Of a DNA stretch of 64,000 bases, positions 57,296 to 64,000 are shown one piece after another. The notes under the pieces were generated by a model. The model saw nothing but the letters and a program-made list of their open reading frames with translations. It made no database searches and had not been told where the DNA came from. Position 1 is the first letter of the stretch. Each line of letters opens with the position of its first letter. The translations under genes and the position numbers were made by a program. Origin of the DNA: Belnapia moabensis DSM 16746 (GTDB lineage: Bacteria; Pseudomonadota; Alphaproteobacteria; Acetobacterales; Acetobacteraceae); assembly GCF_000745835.1 (NCBI RefSeq), contig NZ_JQKB01000024.1, positions 24,530-88,529 on the forward strand. Reading direction: 5' to 3'.

Positions 57296-57407
57296 GCGTT
57301 GCGCCTTTGCAGAGATGATGACCAGGGCAGTCCGGCGGTCCTGTGCTGGGCTTCGCTGACATCCACCCGGCCGTGAACGTCCGGGGTTCCGGTGGGCTGT
57401 TTGGCAC

Positions 57408-58610
57408 TCATGCCGCAGCCCGCTGGCGAGTTCCTGCTTCAACGGCCCGGCAACCCGGAACCTCCACAGGCAGCAACGGTGTGTCCCACCGCCGTTGAAC
57501 GACCTTCGCCGCATTCGTGTCGGCGTGCTCGGCATGGCCGCAGCCGACGCAGAGGAACCGGGCGCCATTGCGGCTCCGCTGATCAACAAGGCCGCAGCTC
57601 GAGCATTCCCGGCTGCTGTTCGGTGCTGGGACATGGGCCGTCAGGCCACCCCGCTCCGCCAGCTTGTAGCCGAGGAAGCGGTCGAACATGCCCCATCCCT
57701 GATCCAAAATGGCGCGGTTCAGCCCCGACTTGGCCCGGACATTCTTGCCGGGCTCATCCATGGTCCCTGCCGCCGAGCGGACCATGTTGCGGACCACCAG
57801 TTTTTCCAAAACGATCACGCCGTGGTTCTTGGCGATATGTGTGCTGGTCTTGTGCAGGAAATCCCTGCGCGCGTTCGAGACGCGCATGTGCAGCCGGGCC
57901 ACACGCTGGACCTGCTTCCTCCTGTTGTTCGAGCCTCGCTTCTTCCGGGCGAGTGTGCGGTGGGCGCGGGCGAGCGCCCGCAGAGCCTTCTTCCCGCAGT
58001 TCGCAGGCTCGATCATGGTGCCGTTCGAAAGGGCGGCGAACACGGTCACGCCCCGGTCGATGCCGACCACCGGCAGATCCAACGGCTCCGGGTCCGCAAT
58101 CTCGCGCTCGTATTGCGCCGCGACCTGCCAGATGCCGGCACGCCGCGAGACGGTGATGTTTTTCACCTCGCCGGATATCGCTCGGTCCCAACGCAGCCGG
58201 ACCCAGCCGAGCTTCGGCAGCTTGACCTCGCCCCAGTTCTTCGACAGGCGCCGGACAGCGAAAGTTGCCGGATCAGGGAAGCGCATGGCGTCGTTCAGTT
58301 CGCGCTTGCGCGGTGACGGCGCCCGTGCCCGCCCTGCCCACCAGTTCTGGTAGGCCCGGTCGAGGTCTTTGATGGCCTGCTGCAAGGGGTGAACAGGCAC
58401 CTCGCGGAGCCAGTCGAACTCGGCCCGGAGTGCCGTGACCTCGCGGCACTAGGTGGCGACGTTGAACTTCCGGCCCGGCCTGTACCAATCCCGGCGCTGT
58501 TCGAGAGCGAGATTGTAGACACACCGGACTGCACCGATCCACGCCCACAGGGTCGCCGCCTGCTCGGGCGTGGGGTAGAGGCGATAGAGGTGGGCCTTGC
58601 GGATCAGCAC
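57408..58610 (-). pseudogene. tnpB: tnpB (RNA-guided nuclease, IS605 OrfB) with an internal amber codon
   Basis: From GTG 58610 the frame reads LIRKAHLYRLYPTPEQAATL, the TnpB start, then an in-frame TAG at 58449-58451, then REVTALRAEF and the rest. Relatives carry Gln at that place, so CAG to TAG is the likely change. Downstream, the RuvC residues are intact (GIDRGV, IVLEKLV, HADTNAAKV), as is the CSSCG...CVGCG zinc finger. A product starting after the stop (ATG/GTG near 58400) would lack the N-terminal ~53-70 residues. Confidence 0.85.
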
Positions 58611-58632
58611 ACCGCAACGATGCTCTTGGCCT

Positions 58633-59046
58633 ATGACGGTATCAAGCGACTTTCGCCGGGGTCGATCCTGCGTTTTCGGACTGCACGTCCATTTGGTCTT
58701 TGTGGCGAAGTACCGTCGCCATGTGTTCGATGGCGCCGCCATCGAGACGCTGCGGGGCATCTTCGAGAAGGTCTGTGCCGATTTCGGTGCTGAACTGCAG
58801 GCTTGCGACGGCGAGGACGACCACGTTCATCTGTTGGTCGAGTATCCACCAACCGTGGCAATTTCTGCCCTCGTGAACAGCCTCAAGGGAGTGTCCTCCC
58901 GCCTCCTGCGGCAGCGTCGCCCCGACCTCGCCCAGCGCTACTGGAAAGGCGTGCTTTGGTCGCCGTCCTATTTTGCCGCGTCCTGCGGAGGCGCCCCGCT
59001 CAGCATTGTGCGCCAGTACGTCGAGCAGCAGCGGACCCCGGACTGA
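58633..59046 (+). CDS. tnpA: TnpA, IS200/IS605 Y1 transposase
   Basis: A 137-aa single-strand transposase from ATG 58633. It has the family start GLHVHLVFVAKYRRHVF, the HUH motif DHVHLLVEYPP, and the catalytic tyrosine helix SIVRQYVEQQRTP. All key residues are present, so it could mobilise the element. Confidence 0.92.
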   Translation: MTVSSDFRRGRSCVFGLHVHLVFVAKYRRHVFDGAAIETLRGIFEKVCADFGAELQACDGEDDHVHLLVEYPPTVAISALVNSLKGVSSRLLRQRRPDLAQRYWKGVLWSPSYFAASCGGAPLSIVRQYVEQQRTPD

Positions 59047-59177
59047 GGCGCCATGTCGGCGCTGACGCACCTCTGACGGCCTTACCCGGCCCTCAAGAAC
59101 CAGGCTTGCGGCCGATTTCTGGTCAGGACATTGCAGCGGTTTGCCCTGGTGGGGGTCCTGCAAGATGGATTAGGGAT

Positions 59178-60491
59178 TGACGCGAAATAACCACTTCACG
59201 GTGACTGTTGGTGGGGTGAGATGGTGTAGTTCCACTCGCCGTGGAACGCGTCACGCTCGATGGCGAGCGCAGCCATCTCGGCATCGGTGACCTTGATACC
59301 TTTGGGGTAGCTGTTCGTGTCGAGCTCGCAGCGCACTGTCAGCCCGGTTTGCGTTGTGGTGGCGCCGATCAGCTGGACAATGACCTGGTGGCTGACCAGC
59401 GGCTTGCCGCGCCAGTTCTGCGAAATGGCGACAAAGAGGCGGTGCTCGATGCGGTTCCACTTGCTGGTCCCGGGCGGCAGGTGCGCCACGGTGATGGCCA
59501 AGCCGCACTCGTCGGCGAAGCGCTGCAACTCGCGCTTCCACAGCCGCACCCGGGCGCCGTTGCTGCCGCCACAATCGGCGGTGATGACCAGCTGTTTGGC
59601 TTTGGGGTAGCGGACCTGGCCCAGCTGCTGCCACCAGCGCCGGATGCTCTCGACTGCAAAGGCCGCGGTGTCGGCGTCCACTCCGACGCTGACCCAGCCA
59701 GCATTGGCCGCGAGGTCATAGACGCCATAGGGCGCGACCTTGCCCAAGCCGGGCAGCTCGAAGTCGTGTACTCGCACCGGCTCGGGCTGGCCCTTGGGCC
59801 GCAGTTCACGGCCGGGGTTCTTGAAGTCGCCAACCAGCTCCTTCTTCTTGGTATCAACCGAGATGGCCGGCTGGCCTGCCGCCATCGCCGCCTGCACGAC
59901 GGTGTTGATGTGGGCGAACTGGGCATCGCGGTCGGGGTGGTTCGTCCCCTCCAGGGTCTTGCGGTTGGCCTGGCAGCTGTAGCCCAGCTCGCGCAGCAGC
60001 AGGCCCACCAGCTTTTGGCTGACTGCGAAGCCGCGCTCGGCCAGCGCCTGGACGATCCGCCGCTGGCTGCGGCTGACCCAGCGGAGCGGCGTCTCCGGAT
60101 CGCCGCGGATCGCATCCTTGATCAGAGCTTCCAAGGCAGCCGGTAACTCCGGCTGCAGATCCACCGCGCTTGCGCCCGCCGCCCTCGCGTCTGACCCGAG
60201 CGCCGATCGGATTGACCCCGCTCTGCAGTTCCACGATCGCCCGCCGGATGGTGCTGCGCGCCAGCCCGGTCGCGGTCGACGCTGCTGTTACCCCGCCATG
60301 ACCCAGCGCCAGGGCCTCGTTGGCCGCGAACAAGCGTCGCCCACGCTCATCCAGGAACTGGCCGGCCTGCTGGTACCGCGCGCGGATGTCGTCGATGTCG
60401 ATCACCCCAGCGGATTACGCCATCAAAGCCAGCCCCTTTGACCACCGAGCCGCCAGACCGCCATCACATTCGATTCAATTATTTCGCGTCA
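59178..60491. mobile_element. ISAzo13-like insertion sequence with 13-bp perfect terminal inverted repeats
   Basis: Ends TGACGCGAAATAA (59178-59190) and TTATTTCGCGTCA (60479-60491) are exact inverted copies bounding a single transposase gene. Total 1,314 bp. No clear target duplication could be seen in the flanks. Confidence 0.85.
59196..60405 (-). pseudogene. ISAzo13-family transposase, frameshifted
   Basis: The N-terminal DNA-binding part (RGRRLFAANEALALGHGGVT, ATGLARSTIRRAIVELQSG) runs from ATG 60405 to about REGGGRKR near 60170. The catalytic part continues one base out of frame (VDLQPELPAALEALIKDAIR, SVDTKKKELVGDFKN, VITADCGGSNGARVRLWKRE, HLPPGTSKWNRIEHRLF). One extra base in the CGCGGTGG stretch would explain it. 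Programmed frameshifting is possible, but I know of none in this family. Confidence 0.85.
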
Positions 60492-60496
60492 GAACC

Positions 60497-61528
60497 TTAG
60501 TGTGCTGCGGTCTTGCGGTCCTGCGGTGGCGAGGTCTCACCATTGGTGAGCGGCGTCAGAAGGTCGATTTGGCCCTGCTTGGGCAGAGCATGCCGGTACC
60601 GAGCCCGATAGGTTTTCTTTCGGCCATTGCCGAGAACTTCCAGCTCCCAGGAGGCCAAACCTCCCGCACGAACCATATCTTCAAACGCCTTCGCAACGTC
60701 TTCCCGAAATCGGGCGCGTTGCTTGGATTCTTCATTGCGGTAATCTCGGCCGACTAATTCGGCCAGCGTCTCCAAACCAACCCATTCATGACCGGGCTGG
60801 GAGTCAATATAGGGCCACCAAGCCCGCGCGAAGTCTGTTTTGAGGCGAAAATAGATATCCGCGTTCAGGCTGACAAGATGTTTCGTTTCAAAGGCTTTGC
60901 GCACCCATTCGCCATAGGCAACCCGCACAGGTGAGTCGAGGCTGGGACCGTCCCATTCGATCGAGCCGATGATACCGTCAGACCAACCCGCTGCCGGCAG
61001 GCGACCTAACTTCATCGCGGCCTCATAAGCATCGTAGGAACCCGTGAAGACCCGCATGGTGGTTTCACGTAGTTCCTCGCAGGTGCGCAACGCGACCAGA
61101 AGATTGTTCACGTGAGCCGATAAATGGCAGGCTCGCAACACCTCTCGCCAGGTTGTTTCCGTACGATAGACCGCACCGGCAGCCCGGCCATCCGATCCAA
61201 CGATTTCGAACCGACGTGCGCGCAACCGAAACAGTGCAATGAGCAAGTCTCGATGTTTGGTGCCGAGCTCGCGTCCCTTGACCTCCACCACAGCATAGGG
61301 CTTGACGACGAAAACCCGGGTTGCCCGTTCCTCCGACAAACCATGGCTCCGCGGTGAGAAGGCAGCAGCCCGAGCAAGGCGTGATGGCATGACGCTGGGC
61401 GCCTTGCGGCCACGTAGATTTTGACGGGTGCGGGCCAGCCGCTCGAGGCGTGCTCTCTCGGCCTCCGTCAGATCCTGTCCTTGCGACACTGTACCCCCGC
61501 CTTTCCCACCTGCGGGCAGTGTTATCAT
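60497..61528 (-). CDS. Putative iteron-type plasmid replication initiator
   Basis: A 343-aa protein (from ATG 61528) with segments ATRVFVVKPYAVVEVKGREL, ETTWREVLRACHLSAHVNNL, HLVSLNADIYFRLKTDFARA and GLETLAELVGRDY, consistent with winged-helix Rep initiators of alphaproteobacterial plasmids. The call rests mainly on the iteron array directly upstream, as expected for an autoregulated Rep. The open frame extends to 61660 but that part overlaps iterons. The start is uncertain; the family is not named with confidence. No parAB is in the window. Confidence 0.65.
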   Translation of the reverse strand: MITLPAGGKGGGTVSQGQDLTEAERARLERLARTRQNLRGRKAPSVMPSRLARAAAFSPRSHGLSEERATRVFVVKPYAVVEVKGRELGTKHRDLLIALFRLRARRFEIVGSDGRAAGAVYRTETTWREVLRACHLSAHVNNLLVALRTCEELRETTMRVFTGSYDAYEAAMKLGRLPAAGWSDGIIGSIEWDGPSLDSPVRVAYGEWVRKAFETKHLVSLNADIYFRLKTDFARAWWPYIDSQPGHEWVGLETLAELVGRDYRNEESKQRARFREDVAKAFEDMVRAGGLASWELEVLGNGRKKTYRARYRHALPKQGQIDLLTPLTNGETSPPQDRKTAAH

Positions 61529-61532
61529 GGTC

Positions 61533-61703
61533 TGTGGATAGCCGTCTGTGGAAAACGGAATAGCGAGGGTAGAATTTTGGAGCGGCGGGGGTAGTATCGC
61601 GTAATGGCGGGGGTAGAAAAGGGGTTGCAAGCCTTTGATTTCAAAGCGAAATTTTGCCATAGACTTAATTGATTAGACTCTTGAAAGACTAGCCTTGTGG
61701 ATA
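61533..61703. promoter_or_regulatory. DnaA-box-like sites and AT-rich segment (origin)
   Basis: TGTGGATA occurs at 61533-61540 and 61696-61703, each one base from the consensus DnaA box on the other strand. Between them lies an AT-rich tract (about 61640-61690). Together with the iterons this looks like a replication origin. Confidence 0.55.
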
Positions 61704-62649
61704 TCTACCTGTGAGTAAGTCGTGCCAATCGCAGATCCCACGGCAAAACGGCCAGTAATCGATCAAACCATTCGGGCAAGCCTCTGATAAACAACGGGTT
61801 TTTTGTGAATAGCGGGGGTAGAATGCTCAGGAAGAAGGCGCGGCTCTGGAGCCGGATCACGCCTGATTCTACCCCCGTTGTTCCAGGGGATTCCCTGGAC
61901 TTCCAATCAGATAGGCACGTAAGACGCGATCGGCACTCAGAACTCTTCAACGAATAGATGAAGAACCAGGCGACGGCCTGGCAGCCCCAGCCCTCGGGCT
62001 GGGATCGACCAGTCCGCACCTCGCTGCCGCGCGCATCACACAACCGGTTCAAAATAAAAGAGATTTTTGTGAATGGCGGGGGTAGAATCCGCCGCCCGAA
62101 GCCAAGATCCGGCCGACACCACGCCCCCATTCTACCCCCGCACTTCCGAGCAAAATTCCCTGTTTTCAGGGATTTCGCTGCTGAACCCTCGAGCAGACGC
62201 ACCCAGCGCGCCGCAAATCCATGGAACAGCCGCCATTCATCAACCACAACGAGCAATTTCACCAACGAGTTCGCAAGATACGGCAGAGCCCTGGTATTGC
62301 GACTCCGGGCTACGAAACGGCCGTAAACGGCTAAGCTATTGGCAAGGCTTTGTTCTCGTTTGAGGCACGGGGGTAGAATGTCGCCAGAGATGACGCGGCA
62401 GCCTGATTCTACCCCCGCGATTCCGACGCTTTCGTCGGCGTTGGAGAGGTTTGCGCACAGGCCAAACAGCATGGCGATCAACGGAGTCGGCGGGGCTTGG
62501 CGCCAGACAAAGAAGCAACAGAACCGACTCTGCACTACGTCTAAGGATGGGCAAACCTCCCTGCTCCGGCTCACCCCAGGCGAGCCACAGGGATTATCCG
62601 CTATCCTTCTGAAATTACGGAATTGGGACTGGAGCCGCTGGGGTAGAAT
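61563..62649. repeat. Iteron array: ten copies of GCGGGGGTAGAAT
   Basis: Copies on + at 61563 (one mismatch), 61585 (one), 61607 (one), 61814, 62076, 62367 (one), 62637 (one). Copies on - at 61866 (one), 62129, 62406. A half copy lies inside rep at 61492. The last three minus copies pair with plus copies as inverted repeats about 26-40 bp apart (61814-61878, 62076-62141, 62367-62418). Two plus copies share a longer upstream match TTTTTGTGAAT. Such arrays bind Rep and control copy number. Confidence 0.85.
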
Positions 62650-63776
62650 GCATGGCGGCACACCGACTGCACCCCCTCCGCCGGGGCGGCCACACGGTCG
62701 AGCGGCACAGGGTGTCAGCGACCATTGCCCGACGGCAGGGCAACTTGCTTAGGACGCGTATTGAGACCCAGCGCCGCCCATCCCACCGCCTCGGATCGGA
62801 TGTGGACCTATCGACACCAAGCGGTTGAGGGGTGCACCCCATCGGCTACGGTCCACCGAGCCTGCCGAACGGCCCTTGGCCTTATGGTCGCGGGTTCCCA
62901 GTCGTCGGTGCGCGTTGCTCCAGGGCGCGACAAAAACCCACAGGACTCGGATCCTGCGGTGATCCAATCAGCCGTGACGGACGAAGCTCAAGGGCGATGT
63001 TGGCCAGGACGAGACGACGCGTTCATGGACAGCCGCATCGAAGCCGCAGAGGCGGGAATGGCCAGCAGCCAACCGACCGATATGCGCACTGGTTTGGGGT
63101 CTCTGGTGGGAGCGCGCCACGTTTGCTTCAGCGTCCCGCATCTGGAGCTTGGTGGGGTGGTTCGGGGCCTGGGCCGCGTCAACGGTGGAACGGCTTGGCA
63201 CCTAGCAAAAGTGGACCATCGCCAGTCAACACAACTTGCCGTCCTCAAGTAGCGGCGATTGCAGCTGTCTTCAGGGACGCCGCGACGGTCTCGGATGCTC
63301 CGCCAGTACGAGCGACGACCATCCTTGGCAACCAATATCGTGCCCAAACCACGACCTCGGCGCATTACCCGGGGTGGGACGGCTTGCCGCGTCGGCGGGC
63401 CTGGGCTCCCGGCGCAGCGGTCAGAGCCCCGGTCCAATGACCCTATGCTGTCAATCCGCCTCACCTCCACCGGTGGGGAACGGCCCGACTCGGCCGACGC
63501 CCAGCCCAATAGTGACACAGGCGCCTGATGCAATGAGGTCGGATCAGCCAGAGGCCGCATCGGCTGTGCAACCAGTCCCGCTGGACGGCTCACCACCATG
63601 CCAGAGCACCATTGAGACGCTCTGCAAAGGGGCAAGAGGGATGGTGCCTGGCCAGACGATAAGATCGTGCCCCCGGACGTGGTGTAGGAGGCCGTCACCG
63701 TAACGGTGGCGGCCATCGTGGTTGGTCCTCGGTAGGGTTGTGTTGCGACACGCAACTCTGACCCAAGGACGCCACG
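62650..63776. other. Stretch with no supported gene; dyad before the IS256 gene
   Basis: About 1.1 kb without a credible product. At 63690-63714 a 12-bp imperfect dyad (CACCGT-A-ACGGTG core) lies 62 bp before the IS256 transposase start and may mark that element's end region. Confidence 0.5.
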
Positions 63777-64000
63777 ATGACCGATGAGAGGATTGCTCTT
63801 CGGGAGCTAATGGAAAAGGGCTCCGATGCTACTTTCCTTCGGGAGATGATTGGCTTTGCAGCCCATCGACTGATGGAGCTGGATGCTGAGGGGGCCTGCG
63901 GCGCCGGCCACGGCGAGCGCAGCGCTGATCGGGTGAACCAGCGCAACGGCTACCGCGAGCGCGACTGGCAGACCCGGGTCGGCACGGTGGAGTTGCGCAT
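63777..64000 (+). CDS. IS256-family transposase, N-terminal part (cut by the window end)
   Basis: From ATG 63777 the frame reads REMIGFAAHRLMELDAEGAC, GAGHGERSADRVNQRNGYRE and RDWQTRVGTVELRI, the classic start of Mutator/IS256 transposases. The DDE catalytic part lies beyond the edge. It would cut and paste its own element; the boundary is not visible. Confidence 0.93.
   Translation, partial: MTDERIALRELMEKGSDATFLREMIGFAAHRLMELDAEGACGAGHGERSADRVNQRNGYRERDWQTRVGTVELR

Larger units (their letters stand above)
57300..59150. mobile_element. IS200/IS605-family element, divergent tnpA and tnpB
   Basis: tnpB (leftward) and tnpA (rightward) start about 22 bp apart, the IS605-type layout. Ends are approximate because this family has hairpin ends rather than inverted repeats. 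The omega-RNA expected to overlap the tnpB 3' end would fall around 57300-57500 on the minus strand; I cannot delimit it. Confidence 0.85.

Noticed and set aside
59178..60491. TGACGCGAAATAA at the ISAzo13 ends as another copy of the flagellar element
   Set aside because: It shares only GCGAAA and is fully explained as the IS terminal inverted repeat.
61705..62661. 318-codon leftward open frame through the iteron region
   Set aside because: It exists because the iterons happen to read as open codons (ILPP, GVESG). It has no start signal, no family-like sequence, and overlaps the origin repeats.
62988..63755. 255-codon leftward frame before the IS256 gene
   Set aside because: Low-complexity Arg/Pro/Ser composition and no motif or start signal.
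1..64000. CRISPR arrays, rRNA or tRNA genes
   Set aside because: No regularly spaced direct repeats other than iterons, no rRNA-like stretches and no convincing cloverleaf were seen by eye. A tRNAscan or CRISPR finder run would be decisive.

Overview
The window is high-GC DNA (about two thirds G+C by eye) from an alphaproteobacterium, most likely a Rhodospirillales/Acetobacteraceae (Roseomonas-like) organism. This rests on the FlbT/FlaF pair, a DUF6468-type flagellar protein, a Bug-family receptor with its LysR partner, and ISAzo13-, IS200/IS605- and IS256-type elements. It is probably a plasmid or chromid. The right end carries an iteron-type replication initiator, an iteron array and DnaA-box-like sites. 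The extreme left edge holds the N-terminus of a VirB1-like conjugation transglycosylase.

Layout. 1-3.6 kb: partial virB1-like gene, Bug receptor and divergent frameshifted LysR regulator, a decayed FAD-monooxygenase remnant and a small secreted protein. 4.1-54.9 kb: a large flagellar locus. It holds flgH-flgA-flgG-flgF-TPR-motA; a lone lytic transglycosylase; four hypothetical genes; flgI-hyp-flgL-flgK-flgE-motB; a FliK-C-like gene with fliG-hyp-fliP-fliN-fliH-fliF; divergent fliL-fliM-DUF6468-motE; a MHYT-PAS-GGDEF-EAL enzyme; flhB-fliR-flhA-fliQ-fliE-flgC-flgB; divergent fliI; DUF1217-flaG-flbT-flaF-fliC; flgN-flgJ; an HTH-like gene plus prepilin peptidase; bactofilin; a catalytically degenerate tyrosine-recombinase-like protein; a duplicated ParB-fold protein; fliJ; and a trypsin-like protease. 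55-57.3 kb: two small orphan genes. 57.3-60.5 kb: an IS200/IS605 element whose tnpB has an amber codon, then an ISAzo13-like element with a frameshifted transposase. 60.5-62.7 kb: rep gene and iterons. 63.8 kb to the end: start of an IS256-family transposase.

How it works together. Rings, rod, hook, export gate, motor, switch and one flagellin are encoded here. I do not see flgD, fliO, fliA, flhF/flhG, rpoN or any other obvious flagellar master regulator, so the set is nearly complete but not self-sufficient. The most striking regulatory signal is a short element, TTTTTCGCAT on the + strand (ATGCGAAAAA on the coding strand of leftward genes). It lies upstream of nearly every leftward flagellar transcription unit. 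It also precedes several non-flagellar genes (bactofilin, recombinase-like, a 103-aa protein), which links them to the same regulon. This element, and the plasmid-type origin beside the locus, are the main points for follow-up.
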